DNA from: Pseudoclavibacter endophyticus
Lineage (GTDB): Bacteria > Actinomycetota > Actinomycetes > Actinomycetales > Microbacteriaceae
Length of the DNA: 64,000 bases
NCBI RefSeq assembly: GCF_008831085.1
Contig: NZ_WBJY01000001.1
Location: 1,426,001 to 1,490,000 of the forward strand
Reading direction: 5' to 3'
The notes beneath the pieces were generated by a model. The model did no database searches and had not been told where the DNA came from. It saw only the letters and a list, made by a program, of their open reading frames with translations. A program made the translations under genes and the position numbers. This document shows positions 34,512-44,966 of this stretch, piece after piece (the stretch's first letter is position 1; each line of letters opens with the position of its first letter).

Positions 34512-35921
34512 GTGACGACGCCCCCAGTCCCCGGAAACCAGGGGAGTCCCGGACAGCAGCCGCCGGAGGACTCCGGACGGTCGCCCGACGGCGCTCCGCC
34601 TCCTCGGGCGGCGGCCTACGGCGTTCCGCCAGCGCGGTCGTCGCCTGAAGACTCGCGGGCTCCTGACTCACCGCCCGCGGTACAGGGCTCCCCGACGAGT
34701 CCGTACGTGCATCCGAGCCCGTACCCGCAGTCGAGCCCGTACCCGGAGTCCAGCCCATACCCGCGGTCGAGCCCGTATCGGGAGTCGAGTCCGTATCCGC
34801 AATCGCGTCCATACCCGCAGTCGAGCCCGTACCCGCAGTCGAGTCCGCACGCGCAGTCGGACTCGTACGCGCAGTCGACCCCGTACGCGCAGTCGAACGC
34901 GTACGCGCAGTCGAACCCGTACTCGGAGTCGAACCCGAGGGCGCAGTCGAACCCGTACCCGGAGTCGAACCCGTACCCGGTGTCGAACCCCTACCCCGAG
35001 TCGCGTCCCTATCCGCAGTCGAGTCCGTACGTGCAGCGGGGCCCGACCGAGCAGTCGAGCCCGTACGCGCAACCGGCTCCCGGCGGCACCGCCAGCGCAT
35101 ACGCGCCTGACGCACCGGGAGACGGCGCGGCGCGACGTGTGAAGAAGCGCCCGAGCCGCGCGCTTTGGATCGCCCTCGGCGCCGTGGCGCTCATCGTGCT
35201 GCTCGTCGCGGGGGTGGTTCTCGGCGAGTTCGTCACTCGCGGCAACGTGGCCGATCAGCTGGCGGCCAAAGCCGAGGCCGTCGAGATCACGTTCGGTGAC
35301 GAGACGGTCGAGGGTGACTATGGGGTCACCGTCGACGGGGCGAGCCATCTGGTGCAGCACCTCGGCGGCGCCTACGAGCACATCGCGATCGACGGGATGG
35401 ATCAGTCGCTCGGGAGCGAGGCCTTCTCATCGTCATTCCATGCATACGGCGTGCCTGCGGACCTGTCGGGGCAAACGGAACGGATCGAGTACGCGATGCA
35501 CCTGCCGGCCGAGCCAGTGCGCGCCTGGCTGCTGGAGCGTGACTACACAGACGATGAGACGTACTGGGACGACTTCGAGCTCGAGCTCGGGGACGGCCAG
35601 ATGACGCTCAGCGACCGCAGTCTCGAGAGCATCGGCATCCTCGTCGTGTACGAGTACGAGCTCCGTCTCGACGGGAGCGATCTGGTCGTCGAGCTCGTGA
35701 GTGACAAGTGGCTGTTCGAGGGCGACGAGGAGCCTCTCGACTGGGGCGGAAGCGACCCTGAGCGCATCGATCTGTGCGCGAATGCCGGTGCCATCGACGT
35801 GGCCGCGACGGAAGCATCCGTGACACCCGACGGCGTCGCCCTTGCATGGACGGCGACGGGGAGCGATGCCTCGCTCGACAACCTGAACGGCATCGCGAAC
35901 TGCCTCGAACCGGCCGCGTAG
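34512..35921 (+). CDS. DUF2993-like protein with SPYPQS hexapeptide-repeat tail, paralogue 3
   Basis: A 469-residue protein. After a Pro-rich lead, about 21 hexapeptides of the form S-P-Y-x-[QE]-S run from residue 63 to 188, then an RRVKKR stop signal, a transmembrane helix at about 216-238 and an external DUF2993-like domain (VTVDGASHLVQHLGGAYEHI, SFHAYGVPADLSG, two C-terminal cysteines). The membrane and external parts are close to paralogue 2, while the cytoplasmic tails differ. The GTG start lies 22 bases after the previous stop. Role unknown. Confidence 0.7.
   Translation: MTTPPVPGNQGSPGQQPPEDSGRSPDGAPPPRAAAYGVPPARSSPEDSRAPDSPPAVQGSPTSPYVHPSPYPQSSPYPESSPYPRSSPYRESSPYPQSRPYPQSSPYPQSSPHAQSDSYAQSTPYAQSNAYAQSNPYSESNPRAQSNPYPESNPYPVSNPYPESRPYPQSSPYVQRGPTEQSSPYAQPAPGGTASAYAPDAPGDGAARRVKKRPSRALWIALGAVALIVLLVAGVVLGEFVTRGNVADQLAAKAEAVEITFGDETVEGDYGVTVDGASHLVQHLGGAYEHIAIDGMDQSLGSEAFSSSFHAYGVPADLSGQTERIEYAMHLPAEPVRAWLLERDYTDDETYWDDFELELGDGQMTLSDRSLESIGILVVYEYELRLDGSDLVVELVSDKWLFEGDEEPLDWGGSDPERIDLCANAGAIDVAATEASVTPDGVALAWTATGSDASLDNLNGIANCLEPAA
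34698..35075. repeat. 18-bp tandem repeat array coding S-P-Y-x-Q-S hexads
   Basis: Twenty-one consecutive 18-base units such as AGCCCGTACCCGCAGTCG, all in frame. Units vary at S/N/R/T/D in the first position and at P/A in the fourth, while tyrosine is kept in almost every unit, suggesting selection on the protein repeat. Confidence 0.85.
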
Positions 35922-35966
35922 TTCCGGAGCTGAGGCCGGGCGCGACGACGTGAGGCGAGTGGCCGG

Positions 35967-35972
35967 TACGAT
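35967..35972 (+). promoter_or_regulatory. -10 box for leaderless lysA
   Basis: TACGAT followed by 6 bases and the GTG at 35979; no Shine-Dalgarno. It suggests lysA starts its own transcript separate from the DUF2993 genes. Confidence 0.55.
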
Positions 35973-35978
35973 GATCCG

Positions 35979-37418
35979 GTGCTCGCCCCCGAATCGTCCG
36001 CTCGCGCCAATCCGCTCGCCCCGCCGTGGCTCGAGGTGCCGGGCGACGCGAATGAACTTGCACGGCATGTGTGGCCGTCAGGGGCGGGGCGCGCCGACGA
36101 CGGTGTCCTCACCATCGCTGGGCACCGAGCGACCGAGCTCGCGGAACGCTACGGCACGCCGCTCTACGTCGTCGACGAGGCCGACGCCCGTGGCCGCGCG
36201 AGGCGCATCCGGACCGCGCTCGAGGGCGCGTTCGCGGCAGTGGGTGGCACTGCGCGCGTGTACTACGCCGGCAAGGCGTTTCTCTCGACGGGCATTGCCC
36301 GGTGGATGCGCGAGGACGGCCTGAACCTCGATGTCGCCTCTGGCGGCGAGTTGGCTGTCGCCCTGCGCGGCGGCATGCCGGCCGCCCGCATCGGCGTCCA
36401 TGGCAACAACAAGTCAGACGCAGAACTGCGCGCCGCCGTCGAGGCCGGTGTCGGCGCGATCGTGCTCGACAGTCTGCAGGAGGTCGCGCGGCTCGCACGC
36501 ATCAGCGCCGACGCCGGCCGCGTGCAGGCGGTGCGCATCCGCGTCAACTCCGGCGTGCACGCATCGACGCACGCCTACCTCGCGACCGCGCACGAAGATC
36601 AAAAGTTCGGGATCCCGCTCGCCGAGGTCGACGCGGTCGCCGCCGACGTACGGGGGCACGCCTCGCTTCGTTTCCTCGGCCTGCACACGCACATCGGCTC
36701 GCAGATCTTCGACGGCGCGGGCTTCCGCGAATCGGCCCGACGCCTGCTCGAGGCCCACGCCCGGCTGCTCGCCGGTGGGGACGTGCCCGAGCTCAACCTC
36801 GGCGGGGGGTTCGGCATCGCGTACACCGCGGCCGACCGCCCACGCCCGATCGAAGGCATCGCCGACGATCTCGCGCGATTCGTCGCCGACGAGTGCGCTC
36901 GTCTCGGCGTCGAGCAGCCCACGATCGCGTTCGAACCCGGCCGGGCCATCATCGGACCCGCCGGGCTCACCATCTACAGGGTCGGCACGACGAAGCCGGT
37001 CACGGTGCAGACCGGCACGGGCGAGTGGGCCGAACGCCTCTACGTGTCGGTCGACGGGGGCATGAGCGACAACGTGAGACCTGCACTCTACGACGCCGAC
37101 TACACGGTGCGACTCGGGAACAGGGCGACGGATGCCAAGCCCGCCCTCGTGCGGGTCGCGGGCAAGCACTGCGAGTCCGGAGACCTCGTGGTGTTGGCCG
37201 ACTATCTGCCCGGCGATGTGCGGCCGGGCGACCTCGCGGTCGTGCCGGCGACGGGTGCCTACTGCTTCTCGCTTGCGAGCAACTACAACTGGCTGGAACG
37301 CCCCGGGGTGCTCGCCCTCCGCGAGGGCGAGGTCGAGTGGCTGATCCGCCCCGAGACTATCGACGACTTGCTCGCCCGAGATCCCGGTGCCGGCGCCGCC
37401 CGCGACATCCGAGCCTGA
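35979..37418 (+). CDS. lysA: Diaminopimelate decarboxylase
   Basis: PLP-dependent last step of lysine synthesis, from meso-diaminopimelate. The 479-residue protein has the PLP lysine K99 in YYAGKAF, the substrate motif HTHIGSQ, the glycine-rich phosphate site NLGGGFG, and the partner-subunit cysteine in HCESGD; GAYCFSLASNYN completes the active site. The start is a leaderless GTG. hom follows 75 bases downstream. Confidence 0.96.
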   Translation: MLAPESSARANPLAPPWLEVPGDANELARHVWPSGAGRADDGVLTIAGHRATELAERYGTPLYVVDEADARGRARRIRTALEGAFAAVGGTARVYYAGKAFLSTGIARWMREDGLNLDVASGGELAVALRGGMPAARIGVHGNNKSDAELRAAVEAGVGAIVLDSLQEVARLARISADAGRVQAVRIRVNSGVHASTHAYLATAHEDQKFGIPLAEVDAVAADVRGHASLRFLGLHTHIGSQIFDGAGFRESARRLLEAHARLLAGGDVPELNLGGGFGIAYTAADRPRPIEGIADDLARFVADECARLGVEQPTIAFEPGRAIIGPAGLTIYRVGTTKPVTVQTGTGEWAERLYVSVDGGMSDNVRPALYDADYTVRLGNRATDAKPALVRVAGKHCESGDLVVLADYLPGDVRPGDLAVVPATGAYCFSLASNYNWLERPGVLALREGEVEWLIRPETIDDLLARDPGAGAARDIRA

Positions 37419-37493
37419 CATCCTGTCGCCAGGAGCGCCGACGAGCGGGAAGCGCTGCGGCCAGAGGCATCTGCCACCAATGGAGGACTGACC

Positions 37494-38855
37494 ATGAACC
37501 AACACCGAACCGTGCGCGTCGCGCTCCTCGGGGCCGGCTCCGTCGGCTCGCAGGTGGCACGCACGCTGCTCGACCACGCCGACGAACTCGCGCTGCGCGT
37601 CGGTGCCCGGCTGGAGCTGGTCGGCATCGCCGTGCGCAATGTCGAGGCCAAACGCGATGTCGAACTCCCGGCGGAACTGTTCACGACCGATGCGAAGACG
37701 CTGATCCTCGGTGCAGATCTCGTCGTCGAGCTGATGGGCGGCATCGATCCCGCGCGCGAGCTCATCGCGCTCGCCCTCGGTAGCGGCGCCGACGTGGTCA
37801 CCGCGAACAAAGCCCTCATCGCGACCCACGGGCTCGAGCTCTTCGACATCGCCGAGCGCGTCGGCGCCCAGCTCAACTACGAGGCCGCCGTCGCGGGCGC
37901 GATTCCCATCATCCGGCCGTTGCGCGACAGCCTCGCGGGCGACCGTGTCGACCGCATTCTCGGCATCGTCAACGGCACCACCAACTTTATCCTCGACCGC
38001 ATGCACACGCTCGGCGGAACGCTCGACGAGGCCCTCGCCGTCGCGACCGACCTCGGGTACGCGGAGGCGGACCCCACGGCCGACGTCGAGGGATACGACG
38101 CGCAGCAGAAGGCGGCGATCCTCGCCTCGATCGCGTTCCACACGCACGTTCCGGTCGAGCGCGTGTATCGGGAGGGCATCACGGGCGTGACGGCCGAGCT
38201 CATCGATGAGGCCCGCACCGCCGGCTACGTGGTCAAACTGCTCGCGATCTGCGAGCGCATCACGGCGGCCGACGGCGCGACCGAGTCGGTCTCGGCCCGC
38301 GTCTATCCCGCGCTCGTGCACGCACAGCACCCGCTCGCCTCGGTACACGGCGGCAACAACGCGATCTTCGTCGAGGCCGCCTCGGCGGGGAGCCTCATGT
38401 TCTACGGCGCCGGCGCCGGCGGTGTCGAGACGTCGTCGGCCGTGCTCGGCGATGTCGTCTCGGCTGCGCGCCGACGCATCTCCGGCGGGCCGGGCCTGCG
38501 CGAGTCGATGCACGCCGACATGCGCGTCGCCGACATCGGCGACGTCGTCACGCGGTACCACATCTCGCTCGATGTGAGTGACGAGCTCGGGGTGCTGGCG
38601 GGCATCGCCCGGGTCTTCAGCGATCACGAGGTGAGCGTGCTGCAGATCCAGCAGGGCGATGGCGCCGTCCCCGTCGTCGAGGCGCTCGAGCAGAGCACCG
38701 AGGACACACCCGCCGGCGAGCAGGCGAGCGCTACCCTGGTCATCGGAACGCACCAGGCGACAGAGCGTTCACTCCAGGCCGTCGTTGCCGCTCTCGAGTC
38801 GCTCGACGCGGTCCAGCGCGTCAAGGGCGTGCTGCGCGTCGAAAGCGCGGCCTAG
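37494..38855 (+). CDS. hom: Homoserine dehydrogenase
   Basis: Reduces aspartate semialdehyde to homoserine, the branch point to threonine and methionine. The 453-residue protein has GAGSVG at 13-18, the catalytic segment NGTTNFIL, the [19 protein letters not shown] signature, and a C-terminal ACT domain (about 360-440) for threonine feedback. It has an excellent GGAGG ribosome site 7 bases before the ATG. It supplies both thrB and metX in this window. Confidence 0.96.
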   Translation: MNQHRTVRVALLGAGSVGSQVARTLLDHADELALRVGARLELVGIAVRNVEAKRDVELPAELFTTDAKTLILGADLVVELMGGIDPARELIALALGSGADVVTANKALIATHGLELFDIAERVGAQLNYEAAVAGAIPIIRPLRDSLAGDRVDRILGIVNGTTNFILDRMHTLGGTLDEALAVATDLGYAEADPTADVEGYDAQQKAAILASIAFHTHVPVERVYREGITGVTAELIDEARTAGYVVKLLAICERITAADGATESVSARVYPALVHAQHPLASVHGGNNAIFVEAASAGSLMFYGAGAGGVETSSAVLGDVVSAARRRISGGPGLRESMHADMRVADIGDVVTRYHISLDVSDELGVLAGIARVFSDHEVSVLQIQQGDGAVPVVEALEQSTEDTPAGEQASATLVIGTHQATERSLQAVVAALESLDAVQRVKGVLRVESAA

Positions 38856-38910
38856 CGCGCGGCCGGCGCCGATCCACCCATTCTTCAACGGCATTCTCGA
38901 AAGGCTTGCT

Positions 38911-39984
38911 ATGGCTCATCAATGGCGCGGTGTCATCCGCGAGTACGCGGATTTTCTCGACGTCAGCGACGCGACCCCGGTCGTGACGCTCGGAGAGGGC
39001 GGCACGCCGCTCATCCCCGCCCCGTCGCTCAATGCGAGAACGGGCGCCGAGGTGTGGGTGAAGTTCGAGGGGATGAACCCGACGGGTTCGTTCAAGGACC
39101 GCGGCATGACGATGGCCGTGTCGAAGGCCGTCGAACACGGCGCGAAAGTCGTCGTCTGCGCCTCGACCGGCAACACGTCGGCCTCCGCGGCCGCGTACGC
39201 GACGCACGCCGGTATCGGCGCCGCGGTGCTCGTGCCGGAAGGCAAGATCGCCATGGGCAAACTGTCCCAGGCCGTTGCGTCGGGCGCGCAGCTCCTCCAG
39301 GTGCAGGGCAATTTCGACGACTGCCTCCGCATTGCGCGCGACCTCTCCGACCGCTACCCGGTGCACCTCGTGAACTCGGTCAATAACGACCGCATCGAGG
39401 GCCAGAAGACTGGGGCGTTCGAGGTCGTCGATGTTCTCGGAGACGCGCCGGACTTCCACTTCATCCCCGTCGGGAACGCGGGGAATTACACGGCGTACAC
39501 GCGCGGCTACCGCGAGTACGCTGCCGCCGGCCGGTCGACGAGACTGCCGCGAATGCTCGGTTTCCAGGCCTCGGGCTCGGCGCCGATCGTGCGCGGGGAG
39601 GTCGTCGCGCAGCCAGAGACGATCGCCTCGGCGATCCGCATCGGGAACCCGGCATCATGGCGGCAGGCGCTCGAGGCTCGGGATGAGACGAACGGATCCT
39701 TCGGCGCGATCAGCGATGAGAAGATCCTTGAGGCGCATCGCATCCTCTCGCGCGATGTCGGCGTATTCGTCGAGCCGGCGTCGGCCATCTCCCTCGCCGG
39801 TCTGCTCGAACGCGCCGAGGCCGGGCAGGTGCCGCAGGGCGCCAAGGTCGTGCTGACGGTGACCGGCCATGGCCTGAAGGACCCGCAGTGGGCGCTGAAG
39901 ACGGCGGACGGTGGCGACGTTCAGCCGACGATCGTCCCCGTCGACGCCGACGAGGTAGCAGGCGCCCTCGGCTTCAACGCATGA
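38911..39984 (+). CDS. thrC: Threonine synthase
   Basis: PLP enzyme that converts O-phosphohomoserine to threonine. The 357-residue compact form is typical of actinobacteria. The PLP lysine is K62 in [23 protein letters not shown] and the phosphate loop [10 protein letters not shown] are intact. The ATG at 38911 is preferred to earlier in-frame starts because the conserved N-terminus ([10 protein letters not shown]) begins there. Its stop overlaps the thrB start (ATGA). Confidence 0.96.
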   Translation: MAHQWRGVIREYADFLDVSDATPVVTLGEGGTPLIPAPSLNARTGAEVWVKFEGMNPTGSFKDRGMTMAVSKAVEHGAKVVVCASTGNTSASAAAYATHAGIGAAVLVPEGKIAMGKLSQAVASGAQLLQVQGNFDDCLRIARDLSDRYPVHLVNSVNNDRIEGQKTGAFEVVDVLGDAPDFHFIPVGNAGNYTAYTRGYREYAAAGRSTRLPRMLGFQASGSAPIVRGEVVAQPETIASAIRIGNPASWRQALEARDETNGSFGAISDEKILEAHRILSRDVGVFVEPASAISLAGLLERAEAGQVPQGAKVVLTVTGHGLKDPQWALKTADGGDVQPTIVPVDADEVAGALGFNA

Positions 39985-40934
39985 TCGAGATCGCGAGGGG
40001 GCGCCGCGTCGGTGTGCGTGTACCCGCGACGAGCGCCAACCTCGGGCCGGGCTTCGACACCCTCGGCCTCGCGCTCGCCGTCTACGACGAGATCGACATC
40101 GAGGCGGCGCCTGACGGCGTGCTCGACGTGTCGGTCGAGGGGGTGGGAGAGGGCGTCGTCCCGCTCGATGAGGGGCACCTCGTGGTGTCATCGATCATCG
40201 CGACGCTCGAACGGTTCGGCGCGCGTGCCCCCGGCCTTCGTCTTCGTGCCCGCAACAGCATCCCGCACGGGCGAGGTCTCGGATCGTCAGGTGCAGCGAT
40301 CGTTGCGGGCGTCGTCGCCGCGGCCGGGCTCATGGCCGATCAGCGCGAACTGACGCCGGAGGAGCTGTTGACGGCGGCAAGCGAGCTCGAGGGACACCCG
40401 GACAACGTGGCTCCCTGCCTTTTCGGCGGATTGACGATCGCGTGGGTGACGCTCGCCGGCGTACCCCGGTCGAAGCAGCTGCTCGTCGACAGGGGGGTCT
40501 CGCCGGTCGTCCTGATTCCCGAAGAGACGATGTCGACCAAACTGGCGCGCAGCCTGCAACCGGAGTCGGTACCGCACGCCGATGCCATCTTCAACGTCTC
40601 TCGATCGGCGCTCCTCATCGCCGCGCTCGCGCAGAGCCCTGAGCTCCTGCTCGAGGCGACCGAGGATCGCCTGCACCAGCACTACCGGGCGGCCGCGATG
40701 CCGCAGACGGCGAATCTGATCGGTCGGCTGCGGGACGAGGGGCTCGCGGCGGTCGTCTCCGGAGCCGGCCCCAGCATCCTCGTGCTGTGCGACTCGCCCG
40801 TCCAGCGACTGCGGGCCGCCGACCTGGCCGCCGCCGACACGGGGGCGAGCTGGGAGGTCGTCATGCCGGCCGTTGACGTGCTCGGTGCTACAGTTGACGT
40901 GAGCGCGGCCGAGATGGGTTCCCTGTCGGCGTAG
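39981..40934 (+). CDS. thrB: Homoserine kinase
   Basis: GHMP kinase that phosphorylates homoserine. The 317 residues contain [16 protein letters not shown] near the start, the ATP loop [12 protein letters not shown] near 95, and the C-terminal GAGPSILVL motif. The start ATG overlaps the thrC stop, so the two are translationally coupled. rho follows after a 154-base gap. Confidence 0.96.
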   Translation: MIEIARGRRVGVRVPATSANLGPGFDTLGLALAVYDEIDIEAAPDGVLDVSVEGVGEGVVPLDEGHLVVSSIIATLERFGARAPGLRLRARNSIPHGRGLGSSGAAIVAGVVAAAGLMADQRELTPEELLTAASELEGHPDNVAPCLFGGLTIAWVTLAGVPRSKQLLVDRGVSPVVLIPEETMSTKLARSLQPESVPHADAIFNVSRSALLIAALAQSPELLLEATEDRLHQHYRAAAMPQTANLIGRLRDEGLAAVVSGAGPSILVLCDSPVQRLRAADLAAADTGASWEVVMPAVDVLGATVDVSAAEMGSLSA

Positions 40935-40965
40935 CCGCCAGTCGCGCTCAGCATTCCAGGTGCTC

Positions 40966-40984
40966 GCCCTCCAGTGGGCCTTTT
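40966..40984 (+). terminator. Weak hairpin plus T-run after thrB
   Basis: GCCC (40966-40969) and GGGC (40976-40979) form a short stem with a 6-base loop, followed by CTTTT. A 4-bp stem is marginal, but a T-run is rare here; it may attenuate transcription into rho. Confidence 0.3.
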
Positions 40985-41088
40985 CGCTTCGCGCATTCTC
41001 GCGCGATCGCGGCGGTCCGAGTGGTGTTCTTCGGCGGCGCCCTACGCCTCACGCCCGCACGGCGGGCGAGACAAGGATTTCGAATCTC

Positions 41089-43263
41089 ATGACTGACGCC
41101 AACGGCGCATCCACGCAGGTCGACCTGACGGCGATGCGCGTCGCCGATCTGCAAGCACTCGCCTCACAGATGGGCATCCGCGGCGCCGCACGCCTGCGCA
41201 AGGGCGAGCTTGTGCGCGCCATCGAGGAAGCCCGCGACGCGGCGGCTCCCGAAGCTGACGAGCAGGCCGCCGCCGAGCAGACCGCTGCCGGACAGGAGGG
41301 CGACGCACAGGGCGTTGCCGCCGAGCAGGCCGGCACGGAGCAGACAGCCGGGACGGCCGCGGGGGAGCCGACCGCCGCGCCCGATTCTGCGAACTCAGAG
41401 CCAGAGACGACGACGGAGGAGGCGCCGACCGCCACTGATTCGGTGAACGCCGGTGAGACTGCAACCGGCTCCAAGCGCGGCCAGCGGGCGGACAAGACAC
41501 CCGCGACCGAGGAGGCACCGAAGCGTGGAGGCCGCGGATCGCGCCGGGCGCGCGCCGCTTCCGGCCCCGCCGAAACCGCCCCGGAAGCGGGCGGCGAAGA
41601 CCCCATCGCGGCCGCCATCTTCCGCGACGACGCCACGGACGCCACGAACGCAGAGGCCAAACGCGCGGGTGCCAAGAACGCCGAGACCCCGCTGTCCCTC
41701 GACGACCTCGTGCTGCCGCCCGCGCGCGGCGATGACGAGTCCGAGGATGAGGAGCGAGGCGGGCGACGCCGCCGGCGCGTATCGCTCGTCGAGGGCGACG
41801 CAACGGCCTCCGACGATGGCGACCAGTCCGACGACAACGACGACGAAACGGGAGAGCGGCAGGGCTCGCGCCGTCGCGGTCGCGGTCGCCGCGGGCGCAA
41901 CAACGACGGCGATCGTCAGCAGCCGTCGAGCGACGACGGCGATGACGAGTCGACGCCCGACGACCAGCAGAGCGGCCGCCGCGGACGCGGTCGCGGCCGC
42001 CAGCACGCCGAGCAGCACGATGACGAGGGCGACGACCGCCGCGGGCGTGGCCGCTACCGCGACCGCAAGCGCGGCCGCGGCGATGACGTGGACCCCGAAG
42101 TGTCGCCGGACGACGTACTGCTGCCCATCGCGGGCATCCTCGACGTGCTCGACAACTACGCGTTCGTGCGCACGAGCGGGTACCTGCCCGGCCCCAACGA
42201 CGTGTACGTGTCGCTCGCGCAGGTCAAGAAGTACGGGCTGCGGAAGGGCGACGCCATCGTCGGCGCGGTGCGCCAGCCCCGCGAGGGCGAGCAGCAGCAG
42301 GGCCGGCAGAAGTTCAACGCGATCGTCAAGTTCGAGACGATCAACGGGCAGGCGCCCGACGAGGTCCAGACCCGGCCGGTCTTCGACGAACTGACCGCCC
42401 TGTACCCCCAGGAGCGCCTGCGCCTGGAGACCGGTGACGGTCGCCTCACGCAGCGGATGATCGACCTGTTCGCTCCGGTCGGCAAGGGGACCCGCGGCCT
42501 CATCGTGGCGCCCCCCAAGTCGGGCAAGTCGATCGTGCTCCAGCAGATCGCCAATGCGATTGCCGAGAACAGCCCGCAGACGCACCTCATGCTGGTGCTC
42601 GTCGACGAACGGCCCGAAGAGGTCACGAGCATGCGCCGAACCATCCGCGGGGAGGTGGTCTCATCGACCTTCGACTTGCCCGCAGAGGACCACACCACCA
42701 TCGCCGAGCTCGCGATCGAGCGGGCCAAGCGCCTGGTCGAGCTCGGCACCGATGTCGTTGTGCTGCTCGACTCGATCACCGCGCTCTCTCGCGCCTACAA
42801 CCTCAACGCGCCGGCGTCCGGACGCATCCTCGCCGGGGGCGTCGACGCTTCGGCGCTGTATCCGCCGAAGCGGTTCTTCGGTGCCGCGCGCAACGTGGAG
42901 AACGGCGGATCGCTTACGGTGCTCGCGACGGCGATGGTCGAGACGGGCAGCCGCACCGACGAGGTGATCCTGGAGGAGTTCGCCGGCAAGGGCAACATGG
43001 AACTCCGCCTTTCGCGAGAGATCGCCGACAAGCGCATCTTCCCCGCGATCGACATTCCGCACTCGCTGACCATGCACGAGGAGCAGCTGCTCACGCAGGA
43101 CGAGGTCGACGCGACGTGGGCGATCCGCCGTGAGCTCTCGCACGGAGATACGCAGGGCGCGCTCGAGGCCGTGCTCGATCGCCTCTCGGCCACCGCGACG
43201 AACGAGGAGTTCATCCGCAGCGTGCGCAAGCAGCCGATCGCAGCATCCGGCCGATCGAAATGA
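41089..43263 (+). CDS. rho: Transcription termination factor Rho
   Basis: RNA-dependent hexameric helicase/ATPase that ends transcripts. The 724-residue product has the Rho_N helix bundle at about 11-45, a long Ala/Glu then Arg/Asp/Gly-rich insert to about 340, the cold-shock-like RNA-binding domain ([20 protein letters not shown]) from 344, the P-loop PPKSGKS near 477, and [10 protein letters not shown]. Such inserts are typical of high-GC Gram-positive Rho and extend RNA binding. The ATG at 41089 lacks a strong ribosome site. prfA overlaps its stop by ATGA, leaving no room for rpmE. Confidence 0.96.
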   Translation: MTDANGASTQVDLTAMRVADLQALASQMGIRGAARLRKGELVRAIEEARDAAAPEADEQAAAEQTAAGQEGDAQGVAAEQAGTEQTAGTAAGEPTAAPDSANSEPETTTEEAPTATDSVNAGETATGSKRGQRADKTPATEEAPKRGGRGSRRARAASGPAETAPEAGGEDPIAAAIFRDDATDATNAEAKRAGAKNAETPLSLDDLVLPPARGDDESEDEERGGRRRRRVSLVEGDATASDDGDQSDDNDDETGERQGSRRRGRGRRGRNNDGDRQQPSSDDGDDESTPDDQQSGRRGRGRGRQHAEQHDDEGDDRRGRGRYRDRKRGRGDDVDPEVSPDDVLLPIAGILDVLDNYAFVRTSGYLPGPNDVYVSLAQVKKYGLRKGDAIVGAVRQPREGEQQQGRQKFNAIVKFETINGQAPDEVQTRPVFDELTALYPQERLRLETGDGRLTQRMIDLFAPVGKGTRGLIVAPPKSGKSIVLQQIANAIAENSPQTHLMLVLVDERPEEVTSMRRTIRGEVVSSTFDLPAEDHTTIAELAIERAKRLVELGTDVVVLLDSITALSRAYNLNAPASGRILAGGVDASALYPPKRFFGAARNVENGGSLTVLATAMVETGSRTDEVILEEFAGKGNMELRLSREIADKRIFPAIDIPHSLTMHEEQLLTQDEVDATWAIRRELSHGDTQGALEAVLDRLSATATNEEFIRSVRKQPIAASGRSK

Positions 43264-44357
43264 GTCGGGGCGACCTGCTCGATTCGGTCGATCAGCTGCG
43301 CGCCGAGCACAACGACCTGCAGACGCAGCTCGCCGATCCGGAGCTGCATTCGAACGCTGCGCGGGCGCGCAAGGTGAACCGACGCTACGCCGAGCTCTCG
43401 CAGATCATCGCGGCGGCCGACGCTTACGACGGGCTCGCGGGCGACCTCGAGGCAGCCAGGGAACTCGCGAGCGAGGACGCAGCGTTCGCCGAAGAGATAC
43501 CCGCCCTCGAGGAACAGGTGAAGACTGCGCACGAGAAGCTGCGCCGCCTGCTGATTCCCCGCGACCCGGACGACGGGCGCGACGTCATCATGGAGATCAA
43601 GGGCGGCGAGGGCGGCGAGGAGTCCGCGCTCTTCGCGGCCGATCTGCTGCGCATGTACTCCCACTACGCCGAGCAGCGCGGCTGGAAGGTCGAGCTCCTC
43701 GGGGCCACCGAATCCGATCTGGGCGGCTATAAGGACGTGCAGGTGGCGATCAAGGGTTCGTCCAATGATCCCGCGGACGGCGTGTGGGCGTCGCTCAAAT
43801 ACGAGGGCGGCGTGCACCGGGTGCAGCGTGTTCCCGCGACCGAGTCGCAGGGCCGCATTCACACGTCCACCACGGGCGTGCTGGTGTTCCCCGAGGTCGA
43901 CGAACCGGAAGAGCTCGAGATCAGCCAGAACGACCTCAAGATCGACGTCTACCGATCGTCGGGACCCGGCGGTCAGTCGGTCAACACGACCGACTCGGCC
44001 GTTCGCATCACGCACTTGCCCACGGGCATCGTCGTGTCGATGCAGAACGAGAAGTCGCAGATCCAGAACCGTGCGGCGGCGATGCGCGTGCTCCTGGCGC
44101 GGCTCCTGGCGCACCAGCAGGAGCAACTCGACGCGGCGGCGGCCGACGCGCGGAAATCGCAGATCCGCACGATGGATCGCTCCGAGCGCATCCGCACCTA
44201 CAACTTTCCCGAGAACCGCATCGCCGACCACCGCACCGGATACAAGGCCTACAACCTCGACCACGTGATGAACGGCGCGCTCGGGCCGGTCATCGAGTCG
44301 GCGATCACGGCCGACGAGGAGGCGCGGCTCCGGGCGCTCGGCGACGCGGGGGAGTAG
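43260..44357 (+). CDS. prfA: Peptide chain release factor 1
   Basis: Reads UAA and UAG stop codons. The 365-residue protein has the PxT-type codon-recognition tripeptide (PAT in [15 protein letters not shown], near 191) and the GGQ peptidyl-hydrolysis motif near 237, in [17 protein letters not shown]. The start overlaps the rho stop. Its modifying enzyme PrmC is usually the next gene but here is 1.7 kb downstream, beyond the inverted cysE-cysK pair. Confidence 0.97.
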   Translation: MSRGDLLDSVDQLRAEHNDLQTQLADPELHSNAARARKVNRRYAELSQIIAAADAYDGLAGDLEAARELASEDAAFAEEIPALEEQVKTAHEKLRRLLIPRDPDDGRDVIMEIKGGEGGEESALFAADLLRMYSHYAEQRGWKVELLGATESDLGGYKDVQVAIKGSSNDPADGVWASLKYEGGVHRVQRVPATESQGRIHTSTTGVLVFPEVDEPEELEISQNDLKIDVYRSSGPGGQSVNTTDSAVRITHLPTGIVVSMQNEKSQIQNRAAAMRVLLARLLAHQQEQLDAAAADARKSQIRTMDRSERIRTYNFPENRIADHRTGYKAYNLDHVMNGALGPVIESAITADEEARLRALGDAGE

Positions 44358-44367
44358 GCCGCGGGTC

Positions 44368-44964
44368 CTAGATCTCGTAGAAGCCCACGAGAGCGGCCTC
44401 TGCCTTCGTCTGCTGGCGCAGCTTGGCCGGGACGCCCGTCAAGACCGAGTCCGCCGGCGCGTCCTTCGTGACCACGGCGTTGGCGCCGATGCGGGTGCGA
44501 TCGCCGATCGTGATCGGCCCCAGCACCTTGGCGCCCGCGCCGATCAGCACGCCGTCGCCGATCGTCGGGTGGCGCTTCACCTTCTTGATCGACACGCCGC
44601 CCAGCGTGACGCCGTGATAGATCACGACGTCGTCGCCCACTTCCGCGGTCTCGCCGATGACGACGCCCATGCCGTGGTCGATGAAGAGACGTCTGCCCAG
44701 CTTTGCTCCTGGATGGATCTCGATGCCGGTCAGCCAGCGCGCGAACTGCGAGACGGCACGCCCGGCGAGTTTCCCGCCGGGCGCGCGCCACAGGACGCTC
44801 GCGACCCGGTGCGCCCAGATCGCGTGTAGCCCGGAGTAGATGAGCACGATCGACACCTTGCTCCGGGCCGCCGGGTCACCGCGGCGCACGGCGACGATGT
44901 CTTCGCGGATGCGCCGGAAGCAGGCCTCGATTCGTGCGCTCCCCTCGTGCGTGGTCGCGGCCAC
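44368..44964 (-). CDS. cysE: Serine O-acetyltransferase
   Basis: Acetylates serine for cysteine synthesis. The 198-residue short form ends in left-handed beta-helix hexapeptide repeats ([22 protein letters not shown], with the catalytic histidine in FIDHG, and [16 protein letters not shown] turns). The C-terminal tail that CysE inserts into CysK ends in FYEI; a terminal isoleucine is the hallmark of that interaction. The GTG at 44964 is 2 bases from the cysK stop with no ribosome site, so translation is likely coupled. A longer upstream frame is not supported. Confidence 0.92.
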   Translation of the reverse strand: MAATTHEGSARIEACFRRIREDIVAVRRGDPAARSKVSIVLIYSGLHAIWAHRVASVLWRAPGGKLAGRAVSQFARWLTGIEIHPGAKLGRRLFIDHGMGVVIGETAEVGDDVVIYHGVTLGGVSIKKVKRHPTIGDGVLIGAGAKVLGPITIGDRTRIGANAVVTKDAPADSVLTGVPAKLRQQTKAEAALVGFYEI

Positions 44965-44966
44965 GA

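Noticed and set aside
34698..35075. CRISPR-like regular repeats
   Set aside because: Units are contiguous 18-base, in-frame codons with no spacers and no cas genes.
43255..43265. Search for rpmE between rho and prfA
   Set aside because: The two genes overlap by four bases, so there is no room for it.
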